In this document: positions 54,337 through 64,000 of the stretch, in pieces | Numbering within the stretch: position 1 is the stretch's first letter | Layout: every line of letters starts with the position of its first letter | From: Phytophthora quininea | Taxonomy: Eukaryota; Oomycota; Peronosporomycetes; Peronosporales; Peronosporaceae | Direction: 5' to 3' | NCBI GenBank assembly: GCA_011947345.1 | Contig: JAAVTG010000095.1 | Location: forward strand, 1 to 64,000 | Length of the DNA stretch: 64,000 nucleotides | Program-made: the position numbers and the translations under genes | The notes under the pieces: generated by a model | What the model saw: only the letters and a program-made list of their open reading frames with translations | Told to the model about the DNA's origin: nothing | The model's database searches: none

Positions 54337-54790
54337 AAGTCGCGCGAGCCCAACTTTACCAGGATACATTCTCCCGAACCAGAACGGTTTCGTGGCGAGG
54401 CGCACAATTCATGACACACGGTGGCTATTTGAAGTAGCGCAGCGAATGGCTCTGGGCAATCCTAACCAAGAGGATGTGATGGTGCTACTGCTGGACTCCA
54501 AAAGGCGTATGACTCTCGGGATCGTCAGTATATGCTGAAGATACTTCGACGTAAAGGTTATCCTGGACAGTTTGTGCGAGCTATTAAGCGAATCCATGAA
54601 ACACCACCGTGTGATTTCTGGCCAACGGAAGCAAGTCGACCAGTGGCATTCGGCAAGGCTGCCCAACCGCCCCGATTTTATTCATCTTGGCACTGGAGAA
54701 GAAGCGCGGGGCATTAAACGATAATTTGTTGGTTGCATGGGGGAGCGAGTTGGAAATGACTAGTTTTGGCGATTACTACAACGATTTCTT
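54337..54790 (+). pseudogene. LINE reverse transcriptase fragment
   Basis: ILPNQNGFVARRTIHDT, VLLLD, a shifted YDSRDRQYMLKILRRKGYPG and FVRAIKRIHE match the central RT motifs of LINEs (NQ.GF..GR.., LLDF.KAYD, RKGF). A shift lies at about 54500 and the domain ends soon after, near ILALEKK. It represents a third LINE family, of only about 450 bp. Confidence 0.72.
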
Positions 54791-54840
54791 CTGGAAGGCA
54801 GCAATAAAGCGCAGCAAATGGGGAAGACGCTTAGGTTCTG

Positions 54841-55222
54841 ATGCCACGAAGCTTTACACGTGACCTCGATCACAGCAGCGGAGCAAGACGTCTCGAAGCC
54901 ACTAGAATCAACAACGCTGCGTATCGAGTAGGAATATTTTCGTTTTCGCCTTTCAAGAATTTTAGCAGCGGTGGCGCGGTCATCAAGAACGCTCAAACAG
55001 ATATCAAATAGGCCAAGGCAGATGCCAAGATCAAGAAATTGCTGCGAATTGTCCGTTGACAAGTCGTTCAAGAAGGTCCAAAAGAACTGAATAAACGATA
55101 TCTCAAAAGGAATGAATTTTGCGAAGGTTCAGAATGGCGTCTTCAAAACCAACGTCCCCAACAACAAATCGTACGCAGACTTGTACCGCCGCTACTCGGC
55201 GTACCTCACCGATTCTCGTCAC
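54841..55222 (+). pseudogene. Highly decayed RXLR-related remnant
   Basis: GARRLE stands where RXLR is expected, followed by FSFSPFKNF, a TAG stop in an Ala/Lys-rich stretch, and after shifts the C-terminal block FKTNVPNNKSYADLYRRYS (55112 onward), like the FYDRYEALF end of relatives. There is no signal peptide. The Copia element inserted just downstream. Confidence 0.65.
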
Positions 55223-55264
55223 CGCGTAGCGCTAGTGGACTGCGCGGTCACTGTCGGATCAATA

Positions 55265-55269
55265 TTGCG
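55265..55269. repeat. Copia target-site duplication, left
   Basis: TTGCG here and again at 61539-61543 directly flank the two LTR outer ends. Confidence 0.85.
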
Positions 55270-55458
55270 AATAACGATTGTGCGTATACTTGACGATGCA
55301 AAATAGAAAGTGATCAGTTAGTTAAGACCTCCTGCTACTCGCTATCCTATGAGCTATTCTAGAACACTCGAAGCCTCACCACACAAATCCTCTGCAGTGC
55401 GAGTTGCTGCTGTCCTGTCCGTGCAGTTTGTAGCAAATCGTTTTCTAGAACTTCGACA
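55270..55458 (-). repeat. Copia 3' LTR (189 bp)
   Basis: On the minus strand it starts TGTCGAAGTTC and ends CGTTATT, matching 61349-61538 with about ten differences (roughly 95 percent by eye). The short LTR is typical of some oomycete Copia elements. Confidence 0.88.
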
Positions 55459-55479
55459 CTCCCCTCAACTCGCACTCTG

Positions 55480-56410
55480 CAGTGTCGAGCTTGTGATACC
55501 ACTCGCCTCACGAAGATTCACTAGTTGCGGCGTTGGAATCGCTTTGGTAAGATAGTCGGCCAGCTGCTCATTCGACGGTACGTGCTCCAGCTTAATGTTA
55601 CCCGCTTCAACATGATCTCTGACGAAGTGTGCACGAAGGTCAATGTGTTTCGCTCGCGGCGTGTATCCATGAATTGTCGCGATGCTGATGGCCGACTAGT
55701 TGTCTAGGTAGATCGTTGACGCAATACGAAGCTTGAATCCCATTTCGGTAAGCAAATACCGAAGCCAAATTACTTCTTGAGCCGCTAGTGCTAATGCCAC
55801 GTATTCCGCCTCTGCAGGTGACAAGGCAACTGTAGGTTGTCGCTTACTCTTGTACACGACAGGTCCTCCCCAAGCATCAGTAGCACACCAGACGTAGAGC
55901 GACGACTTCCTTTATCACCGCCCCAATTTGCGTCAGCAAAGGTCTGTAGTGAGAAACGAGCCGAACGCTGAAACAAGATCCCATGAGAATTGTACCTTTG
56001 AGGTACTTGAGCACCCGAACTGCAGCACGCCAGTGCATTTCACGAGGCTGCTCGAGGAACTGGGACAGAGTAGATAGAGAAGCACTAATGTCCGGTCTTG
56101 TTGCGTTAGCGATGTAGAGAAGAGATCCAATCAGCTCGCGATACTCGGTGCGATTGCGGTGATCATTGTGTGAGACGTCAGGAGTTAAATCTTGACCTAG
56201 AACCATAGGGTTTCGAACAGGATTGCATCCATGCAGACCAAATTTCTCCAGCATCTTTGCAATGAACTGCGTCTGTCTGAGCAAAAGCTCCCCTTCTCCG
56301 CTGCGTACTGAATCTCCATGCCCAGCACTTATCGAGATTCTCCAAGCGACTTCAGCGTGAAGTGTTCAACAAGTTCGTCACGAATTTTGTCAGCTATCTC
56401 GTCACTTGTG
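55480..56410 (-). pseudogene. Copia pol end: RT thumb and RNase H
   Basis: FIAKMLEKFGLHGCNPVRNPM, DHRNRTEYRELIGSLLYIANATRPDIS (RT-connection) lie in 55877-56284. In shifted frames TVALSPAEAEYVALALAAQE and KHIDLRAHFVRD follow, typical of the Copia RNase H. The YVDD catalytic box of the RT should lie just upstream but is missing at the Gypsy junction. Confidence 0.85.
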
Positions 56411-56411
56411 G

Positions 56412-57355
56412 TGTAGCGGGTTGACGGGAGCGCCCCGTCCGCGCGGAGATGGAGTGGTCGGGACTAGAGAACAATCACAATGGGGCGCTCCAAATAAGTA
56501 CGGCGTCTGATCACATCAGATCCCCGATCAAGTACGACTGGCGATCCGACGATATGGGTACAGATCTTTACGATCCGACGTCTGATCTTTACAGATGGTT
56601 ACGACTATGGGGATCCAAGAGCTGGCTCAAAGCCCAGCCCAGAATTTGATGTGTGCCGACCCGAGGGATGCCTGCAGCAGATCGATCAAGAGCGACAACC
56701 CCAGAAACGCTAAACCAGCTGGGAACTGTAGCTCCGGAGCCAACCAAAGAGCCCAGAGACTGACGCGTGTCCAACAAACGGATAGTTTTAGTTCAGTCCG
56801 CATTTAGCTACGAATGACACAAGTCCACACCGGCAGACAAGCGATAATATACCCTCGTGCCGCCCAAGTTCGACTTTGCCTCGTGCCAGCCTCCCCTCGT
56901 AGAAGAATCGCCCCGAACCGCAATCTATAGGGTGGGGTCGGGCGCTACGAGTTGTCGGTTGTGTGGATCCATCCAACCCCGAAGTGTCACGAGAACGGCA
57001 CTATAAATAGAGACGTCTACGCAGAGCAAGCGATAGGGCCGAGCGATTGACGGAGAGAGAGAGCGCGTGTGCGGAAGACCGACTGATCAAGCGATAGGGA
57101 TCAGCCGGTCTAGAAGGAGAGAAGAGAAGAAGACAACCGGAAGTGTGGGAAGCCCATCCTCCCACGGCTACTAACCAAGACCTCAAGTACCAAGGTTATA
57201 TTCCTGCCCACTGCGTTATAGCGCTTTGGAATTACGTTAGTCAAGTCTTGGGAAAACGCGACGTCGTTTTAACCGAGGTGACGTCGCATTTGTGAGCTGG
57301 AGATCCCCTGCCTTCAGATCCGAGATCGGATTTTCTGGTAAGCCACTCCACCACA
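56412..57355 (+). repeat. Gypsy-type 5' LTR inside Copia
   Basis: This segment begins TGTAGCGGG and ends ..CCACCACA, so it has TG..CA ends. Directly after it lies a primer-binding-like TGGTGCCGCGACCCGGG (57357-57373). A TATAAA box stands at 57003. Only one LTR is present. Confidence 0.72.
57002..57009 (+). promoter_or_regulatory. TATA box in Gypsy LTR
   Basis: CTATAAATAGAGACG is a strong TATA-type promoter match about 350 bp before the LTR end; transcription probably starts about 30 bases downstream. Confidence 0.5.
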
Positions 57356-58185
57356 ATGGTGCCGCGACCCGGGACTACTAGTCCAGAAGACGGTATTCGC
57401 ATCAAGCAGGAACCTGAGGCGCGAGCGTCGTCGATCGGAGGATCGTCGATGACATCTGAGCTCGCAGAAGCAAGACCCTCACGCCACCGGGTTTCGAGGG
57501 GACGCCCACGGCAGGCCGCGAGGCCAGTGATGAAGAAGCGGCTTACGAAGCTGCCTTCTCAGTCCCCGATATTGCTCCACCCGGAGCCACCATGGGTCTC
57601 GATTCACCCCGAGATCCAGTTAGCCCTCGGTCTGTTAAGACCGAGGGCCAGCAAACGCCGATGAAGATCCCCAAGGCTCGAAGAAGTCGAAGAAGATGGC
57701 GAAGCGCAAGTTGAATAAGTCAACAAAGACAAAGATGTGTGCGCCCGACACCGAAGAGGATCGCTCGCCGCGCGCAAGGCAAGCCTGAAGAAGCTGGGGC
57801 GTCAACCGACCCCTGAGCAGCTGGATCGCCAGCTCTGCAAGACGGAGTTGTCGCGGATCTTGTCGAAGAACCCGATGTTGAAGCTATTGCAGCCGAAGCT
57901 GATCGGCAAGCTGACGGGGCCCGTACCCGATTCAAACGTCGCCGGACTTACGTCAGTGCTCCACGCCGTCCATGCCACTTTCGATGTCTTGAGAGCCGCC
58001 GGCTGCGCGGTGGGTGTGTTCGAGGTTGAGAGTGTGTACGACTGGGAATTGTCCGAGTGGAAGAGTATGCTCGTACAGCTGGTCGACTTGCTGAAGGAAT
58101 TAGTGGGAGTCGTTCTGATCGGTACTGAACGCCCACGCACCGGTGGATCGGCTGGATCTTCGCGTTATTACTCAGTGTCATCGGT
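57356..58185 (+). pseudogene. Gypsy gag fragment
   Basis: The first frame (57356-57664) starts at the ATG that overlaps the primer-binding site and is basic and Pro-rich. The frame 57737 onward reads LGRQPTPEQLDRQLCKTELS to GSAGSSRYYS, a gag-like helical region. A shift lies near 57665-57735. The fragment ends where the Copia RT resumes on the other strand, so the frame 57737-58528 is a chance extension. No Gypsy pol is present. Confidence 0.6.
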
Positions 58186-58990
58186 AGCTGAAGACTCCGT
58201 TAAGAAACGCGGTCTCGACGTCGAACTGGCGGGTGATCAAACTCAAGTTGCAACACTCCGCAAGGAACACCCGAATGGTATTTGTACTGGCCACTGGAGA
58301 GTAGGTGCTGAAGTAGTCAATTCCACGCGTCTGCAGGTACCCAAGAGCGACCAAGCGAGCCTTGAAGCGTACAATTTGTCCTTTCTCGTCAAACTTATGC
58401 GCGAAAACCCATTTGAGCCCGATAACTTTGACTCCTGGTGGTCGACGAACAACATCCCACGTGTGATTTCTAATGTGAGCTCGGATTTCTCGCCTAATTG
58501 CCTCATTCCACTGCTGAGATTCTGGTGACGACATCGCTTCAGCGTAACTTTGCGGTACATCTGTCGCCGCCAGCGCGATTTCATATTCGTCAACGCGCTG
58601 CCGCTTAGGTTCAGGTACATCAGTGTCACTACCACTCCGAGTTGTAGTTGCAGGCGCATCCGACAGCAAGGGAACGCCACTTCTAGGGTCAGGATCATCA
58701 CCATTTGTGAGTAGCCGTGGAGCGGTATGCGAAAGCGACTGAGGTTTTGTAGATCCACCACTAAAGACCAGCTGATCGCCACTTGAGTCGGTAAAATAGC
58801 GGGTGTTTTGTGGGACCAATGCTGATTTCTCGCGTGTAGCTTGTTGAATTCGAGGAACACTGGAAGTTGCCGTAATACGGGGTACACGTGGAACTGAACT
58901 CGCAGTTATTTGACGAACCGTCTCGCGTGGTATCAAGGTAGCAGTACCTGTACGTTCATCAGCGATGTGAGCGGGATGTTGTGGCATGAC
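58178..58990 (-). pseudogene. Copia reverse transcriptase, N-terminal half
   Basis: SYAEAMSSPESQQWNEAIRR, WDVVRRPPGVKVIGLKWVF, RFKARLVALGYLQ and FDVETAFLNG are the Copia RT start and motif A (Asp in FDVETAF). The frame ends at the Gypsy junction, with about 80 residues including YVDD lost. Confidence 0.88.
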
Positions 58991-59304
58991 GGCAGGTGTT
59001 TCGATGCCTTAAATCTCTCTCCTCTCCCCTCAATCGGGACGACTGCCGACACTTGCTTCTCACGGGGTTCAACCGGGTCTACTTCCATGTCCACGGCGAC
59101 ATCATCCGCTGTCTCATCAATCTCCATGGCCTCAGCACTTGGTTTGGTGGATTGTCATCACTAGTGCGCTTCCTACCCATGTCGTCACCGCCAAAAGTAC
59201 CAACCAACTTGTTGTTAGCACGGCCTTCGTCAAGAATCGCGTCGCGATATCCAGAGGCAGCTCGCTCATCTAACACAATCGATCGCGACGTTACTAGGCG
59301 TTCG

Positions 59305-60605
59305 TCATCCAGATTCCACACGATATGCCTTCGAAGTTTCAGCGTACCCAAGAAACAAACAGCGGCGCGCTTTCATGTCTAGTTTTGTCCGCTTCACCTT
59401 GTCAATGTGGACGGACCCTTTTGCACCAAACACTCGCAGATAGTCCACCACTGGTTTGGATCCAGTTAGAACCTCAAATGGACTCACACCAGGTCGAGCC
59501 GTAATCGGAATTCTGTTGACGCGATGCACCGCGGTCATGATAGCTTCTCCCCACCATTTTCGCTCAACTTGCATGCCGTGCAGCATCGATCGCGCCATCT
59601 CTGTTCATACGCTCTGCAAGACCGTTTTGCTGCGGAGAGTACGGTGTCGTTGTCTGGTGAACAATTCCGTGCTTCACGCAGAACGCGTTCAATCGCTTGT
59701 TGACGTACTCGCCACCGTTGTCACTCCTCAAACACTTCACTCGCCGTCCATATTGGGTAGCCACTAACGCGAAAACTCCTCGAATTTGTCAAATACCACA
59801 ACCTTGTTGGGAATCAAGTACACGTGGACAAATCTCGTGAAGTCATCGATGAAGATGAGCATGTAGCGTGACCCACCCTTCGACACAGGCTTAATAGGGC
59901 CCATAACATCGGAATGCACGATCTCGAACGGCTGAGACGTCTTCACTTCACTGCAAGACCGGTGCGCAAACGGACTTGTCGGCATCTTCCCGCAGGCACA
60001 ACCTCCACACATGCCACCATCTTGTCGAGGAAGTTCTGGCTACCATCACATGCAGCGCAAATCAATTTCAACTTGGTATCCGACACGTGACCAAATCGTG
60101 CGTGCCACAACGCACTATCCGCTTCGCTCTTTCGCTTCACGACCGCCTCAAGAGCCTCTTCTTGTCCTTCCTGCTGTACATTCCAAGCAAACAACTTGCC
60201 CTCCTTCCGGATCACAGCCACCACATTTCCATTCATCACTAGTGTGGCCTTACCGTGCTCAAACTGCACGAGAACTCCACGAGCAGTCAATGCAGGCACC
60301 GACACAAGTCTTCTATCCAGCATGGGCACATACAAAACGTCCGTCAAACTCACTTTTGACCCATTCCGAAGCGCAAATCGCACCGTTCCGCTTCCTCTTG
60401 CAGCTAGACGCTCTCCACTCGCTACTGTAATTGTAATCGGTGACGCCAACTCTCGAAATTCATCAAAATCGCCGCGTTCACCAGTCATGTGGCAGCTGGC
60501 GCCGCTGTCCAGCAACCAGGGCTTGCACGTTGTAGTCGTCTCACACGTCGCAGAAAACTCAAATTCATCTCCATCATCTCGCGTCTTCTTCACAGGGCAA
60601 TCCAC
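59305..60605 (-). pseudogene. Copia protease and integrase
   Basis: The frame 59943-60605 has the protease LLDSGASCHMTG and the pre-integrase LWHARFGHVSDTKL. Integrase continues in 59764-60012 (CGGCACGKM, then VHSDVMGPI with Asp), 59564-59764 (CLRSDNGGEYVN with Asp, YSPQQNGLAERMNR with Glu) and 59305-59598. The D, D(35)E set is present but spread over frames by at least three shifts. Confidence 0.88.
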
Positions 60606-61345
60606 TTGTTTGTGGCCGTTCTGTCCACGCTCAAAACACTTTCCAGGGAAGGTACCGCGGTTTTTCCCACCATTCCAGCGATTGCCACCTCGGCCTCGAC
60701 CACGGCCGCGTCCACGTCCACGGTAGCCTCCACGACCACCTCCTCGTTGTGCAGTTGCCTTGAACGCCGTCTCCTTTGCTCTCGCTTCTGCAACGTCTCA
60801 AACTCGCGACGGAGCATCTCCTTTGCATCCAGTAGTGTCGTCTCGCTTTGCGTCTCAATGATACGCACCATAGCATCATATTCGAAAGGGAGGCTGCCGA
60901 GCTGGAATACCATCTTCTCGTCCTCGTTCACGTTGTCACCGGCAGCACTAAGTTTCAGGCAAAGTTCATCAAAATTTAGCATGTGCTCCACCAGGTCCGC
61001 TCCACTCTCCATCGCAAACTCGTACAGCTGCTTTCGGAGCTGCACTCGATTATGCAGACTTTTCTTAGAGAAGAAGTTCTTCAGCGTCTCCCACGCATCA
61101 TTCGCCGTCTTGCACTCTCTCACCATTGACTGGTACGTAGGTGAGAGCATTTTCACGAGCACAGCCAGAGCCTTCATATCTTCGGCTTTCCACCTGGGAT
61201 CATCCCGTTGCACCGCCGACTCTGACTTCACCTTAATGTGCTCCAATAGATCCTTGCGCGCAAGCGCCATACGGGCGCAGAATTCCACATGAAGTAGTTC
61301 TCGTCCGTGAGGACGTCGTTCGGACCCGGTGTCGTTGGGCTCATA
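60590..61345 (-). pseudogene. Copia gag with altered zinc knuckle
   Basis: The UBN2-type gag core (PTYQSMVRECKTANDAWETL, LHNRVQLRKQLYEFAM, LLDAKEMLRREFETL) is open, with frame extending into the LTR at 61396. After a shift near 60750 the Gly/Arg-rich segment and the knuckle CFERGQNGHKQVDC follow. The usual C-x2-C-x4-H-x4-C has Arg for the second Cys, so metal binding is doubtful. Confidence 0.82.
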
Positions 61346-61348
61346 ACC

Positions 61349-61538
61349 AATAACGATTGCGCGTATACTTGACGATGCAAAATAGAAAGTGATCATGTTA
61401 GTTAAGAATTTCTGCTACTCGCTTGCATATGAGCTATTCTAGAACACTCGAAGCCTCACCACATAAATCCTCTGCTGTGCGAGTTGCTGCTGTCCTGTCC
61501 GTGCAGTTTGTAGCAAATCGTTTTCTAGAACTTCGACA
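61349..61538 (-). repeat. Copia 5' LTR (190 bp)
   Basis: Partner of 55270-55458. Inside its inner edge the sequence GGTTATGAGCCCAAC may serve as primer-binding site, by position. Confidence 0.88.
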
Positions 61539-61543
61539 TTGCG
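61539..61543. repeat. Copia target-site duplication, right
   Basis: TTGCG, matching 55265-55269. Confidence 0.85.
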
Positions 61544-62265
61544 CCTATGTTGAAATGATACTGTGTCGGTCACACCGTTAAGGCCGCTCGATACTACTAA
61601 ATAAAGCGATCATACGTCTAGTACCGTCGTATGTATGTTGCTTCACGCTGTATAATTTGCAGGCGCCTTCATGCAGACTTGAACCGTTATCGCCTGCAAA
61701 TATCTATAAAAGATCAATTGGTTGACGTGCGAACAATGATGCGGTGACTTGTGAATACAGTATCAAGTGGATCAAATGTTTTGTTCGCCCCCGAGAATGA
61801 AATTAAAAGCTGAAACGATTAAAATTGTATTTAACGGTGTCGGGTTTTAGTGGCTATCGCCAACAGTCACTCACGCTTTTTCCTGATGAAATATTTGAAA
61901 GCGATAATTCACGCCCTGGAGGTCAAGTGACTGAAACAGTACATAATTACTTTTTCACTTCCAGACCGCTTCCATCGATGTGACAACAACTATATTGGGG
62001 TAGGGTGTTCAGAACCCGATTGACTTGGAGGCTTCTGCTCTTCCCCACGACATGCAAGCTGGCGAGAAAAGCAAGGCAGTCCTAATTGCGTGGATAGACG
62101 ACAATGATCAATAGGGGTCTTAAGCCTAAAATGACTACGTTCAGAGCGGGAACTTTGAATTCAGTGCACAGCCGACTGATTCTGGCGGACGAGCTTTCAG
62201 GAGAGCGGTCAAATCATCTCACGGCTTTGTCGCCACAGCAGGTCCAAACCACCGGACCAGCCAGC
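61544..62265. other. No recognised gene
   Basis: About 720 bases, AT-rich, between Copia and the hAT remnant. No coding or repeat signal recognised. Confidence 0.4.
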
Positions 62266-62442
62266 TAAAATGCTACGTCGTCAAGGTAAAGCAACGATGA
62301 TGTCCATGCCATACAGCGACGGCTGGAGCTCCAAGATGACAGCGACTACGAAGCCTCTTCGATTGCAAATGACAGAGATAGAGACGGCAGCGAAGCTAAA
62401 CTTGATACTAGTGTCGACGTCAACATTCAGATAGAAGGAGCC

Positions 62443-62457
62443 CTCCAAACGCGATGC
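62443..62457. repeat. Target-site duplication, left of solo LINE tail
   Basis: CTCCAAACGCGATGC occurs here and at 62591-62605. Confidence 0.92.
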
Positions 62458-62590
62458 CGGCCGCAGAGTTTTTGGATCCCGCGAGTTTAGCTGAATTCTG
62501 CGAATGGATTCTTGATTAGATTGATTGTCTAAGCTACACCTTCCAGACGAGAGAATCCGCTAACTAGTTAATCAAATCATTTCAACTCAA
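62458..62590 (+). mobile_element. Solo LINE 3' tail, same family as the inverted pair
   Basis: TTTGGATCCCGCGAGTTTAG to TCATTTCAACTCAA matches 21544-21664 nearly exactly. It is bounded by a perfect 15-bp target-site duplication and hence is a complete insertion of only about 130 bp. It confirms TTTCAACTCAA as the LINE 3' end. Confidence 0.93.
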
Positions 62591-62605
62591 CTCCAAACGC
62601 GATGC
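62591..62605. repeat. Target-site duplication, right of solo LINE tail
   Basis: Second copy of CTCCAAACGCGATGC. Confidence 0.92.
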
Positions 62606-63613
62606 TGTTCCGATCAATGCCTCATCCACAATGCTGCCGTCGCCTCTCCAAAACACCGACATGATGCACTGTATATTGCCCCGAATGAGGAGGATCTCGA
62701 ATCTGTCAGAGTAGCCAACCAGCGCGCAAGCAAAACCAAAGTAAAGCGCAGGATGTGGCCGAAGAGCTGCCAGAGTGACCTCGTGATGCGATGTCGAAGC
62801 AGGGGTCCGCAAAAATGGATTGTGATTGCGAGATTGCCAATATTGTCAATCACAATATCTGATTGTGGCAAGATCGGCAATCACAATCACGGATTCTCCC
62901 CTGGGTCCTATCAGGTTTCACTGCTGTTAGAGCCGCAGAGGAAAACTGCTGGCCTCCTGGACGAAATGACCGCGCTTGATGTCATCACTTGTAAACTCCA
63001 GCACAACGACATGACTGTGGCGACATTTTTGACATTGTGCTAGACGACTACTATGGCATGGAGAAGTATCTTGCCCCGGATGCGGATATTGTCGAGTCTG
63101 GAGCGTTTGAAAGCGGGCTGGCTAAAATCCAAGCTGGTGTAGAGGCCTCCTTGTTGCGAAATGAGCGAAAGGCATTGCATCGTCTCACTACAACCTCACC
63201 GGATCCGGATCAATCACCAGCAGCTCCGGTTGAGACAGCTACAGCAAGGTCAAAACGGAAGCGCGCCGCTGATGCTCTGGATGAGAAGCTCAAGAAAAAT
63301 CACGCCGACGCAGGGGACCGCAGTCGAATTTATCGACGCGACCTGGATTCCTGCAACCTCTGTAGTGGCTGAGCGTTTTTCCCGACCGTTAAAAGCACTA
63401 TCGGGTATTTGAGGAAGCGCCTGAGCCACGAAAACCTCGAGATGATCATGTACTTGAAGCTAAACTGGGACTTAGTGACTCTTGCGGACGTGTCGAAGGC
63501 CATTGAGCGAGCCAAACACATTAGCGATGCAGTACTTGTGTAATAGATTGCAATAACCAGCTAGGAGATTGAAGAGATTGCAATCATTGATTGTTCCAGA
63601 TCGAAGCAGTCAA

Positions 63614-64000
63614 TCAATAAAAATCTATATTGACGGACCCCTGATGTCGAAGTGGTCGTTCATTGTAGATCTCGTACAGCGTGGCGTTAATAAGCCTCCT
63701 TGGGTACTGGACATTAAGGACGGAGCGAAGTTGTCGACGGTGGAAACTCTCCAGGCGGAGGAGCTGCGTCGTCGTGAGAGCCCAGGTGCCGCAGTTGTAC
63801 AGTAGCGCGGGCAGCACGTAGCAGTTGTATAGCCGGATGCGGGTGTCGTCGGTGGTGTAGTGTGGATGGATCCACACAGTCCAGAGCCGGTGGAGAGTGG
63901 CAGCAGCGAGTGTTTTGCGACGCGATATATCTTCTTCGTCTCCGAGGAGTGATCCTAGATTCCTGGTCGAGCGCCAACGTTCTTCGGCGGCGCGTTCGTG
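63614..64000 (-). CDS. LINE reverse transcriptase C-terminal part (runs off the window)
   Basis: From the window edge the minus strand is open in one frame to the stop at 63614: LGSLLGDEEDISRRKTLAAA, TRIRLYNCYVLPALLYNCGTW, LRLESFHRRQLRSVLNVQYP. This is the region after the RT domain in CR1/RTE-like LINEs, and a fourth LINE type in this window. No stop or shift occurs within the visible 129 codons. The start lies beyond 64000. Confidence 0.78.
   Translation of the reverse strand, partial: HERAAEERWRSTRNLGSLLGDEEDISRRKTLAAATLHRLWTVWIHPHYTTDDTRIRLYNCYVLPALLYNCGTWALTTTQLLRLESFHRRQLRSVLNVQYPRRLINATLYEIYNERPLRHQGSVNIDFY

Larger units (their letters stand above)
55270..61538 (-). mobile_element. 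Copia-type LTR retrotransposon, interrupted by Gypsy piece
   Basis: Both LTRs and a 5-bp target-site duplication are present. The order gag, protease, integrase, reverse transcriptase, RNase H on the minus strand is that of Copia. Frameshifts and the 1.8-kb foreign piece at about 56411-58185 inactivate it. Confidence 0.92.
62266..63543 (+). pseudogene. hAT transposase remnant
   Basis: The 3' part is clear: LLDEMTALDVITCKLQHNDMTV (62960-63020), DDYYGMEKYLAPDADIVESG and the hAT dimerisation end WIPATSVVAERF with GYLRKRLSHENLEMIMYLKL (63330-63540), the usual C-terminal domain of hAT transposases. It is read in at least three frames. The 5' half (62280-62450) is acidic and open but not diagnostic, and is interrupted by a solo LINE tail. 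The RNase H-like catalytic core is not readable. Confidence 0.72.

Noticed and set aside
57737..58528. A 263-residue plus-strand gene
   Set aside because: From about 58185 the opposite strand encodes a clear Copia reverse transcriptase, so the last third is a chance extension of a Gypsy gag fragment.

Overview
The window looks like an effector-rich, repeat-dense part of an oomycete genome, most likely Phytophthora or a close downy-mildew relative. The main reason is a family of secreted RXLR-EER effector genes: signal peptide, then RRLR near residue 55, then EER near residue 68. Their promoters carry a match to the oomycete initiator, and they lie among transposons typical of these genomes (Helitron, LINE, SINE, Copia, Gypsy, hAT, Mutator-like, pogo-like). 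No rRNA, CRISPR or bacterial operon structure is seen. The species cannot be named from the sequence alone.

Layout. 1-9822 is a block with an RXLR-LINE chimeric pseudogene, an unrecognised ORF, a divergent RXLR gene and a Helitron-type element that cuts the RXLR gene short. 30876-43747 is a second, direct copy of this block; it keeps 3,040 bp that copy 1 has lost. 9823-21664 is a head-to-head pair of nearly identical LINEs, about 5.4 kb per arm. Outside the right LINE lies the only fully intact RXLR gene (21844-22536, minus), then an inverted copy of the chimera segment (to about 24370). 24410-27110 and 47935-49380 are inverted copies of a Mutator-like remnant, each carrying a LINE insertion that the other lacks. 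26965-27982 and 50541-51564 are copies of another RXLR locus, broken in different ways. 27983-30875 holds a pogo-like transposase remnant, a tRNA-derived SINE and a decayed RXLR gene. 43150-43850 is a two-exon gene. 45250-48010 holds more broken RXLR loci. 55270-61538 is a Copia element with both LTRs and a 5-bp target-site duplication, interrupted by a Gypsy LTR-gag piece. The right end has a hAT remnant carrying a solo LINE tail with its target-site duplication, and a LINE that runs off the edge.

How the parts work together. About a dozen RXLR loci are present, but only one is complete. The others are broken by frameshifts, nonsense codons, start loss, a Helitron junction, fusion to LINE sequence or inversion. 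The transposons appear to be the engine of this turnover: duplicate blocks, inverted pairs and nested insertions explain almost every effector break. None of the transposons looks able to move by itself as assembled; the inverted LINE pair and the two Helitron copies keep different parts of their proteins in frame. Many differences between copies are single-base indels in homopolymers, so some breaks could be assembly or consensus errors.
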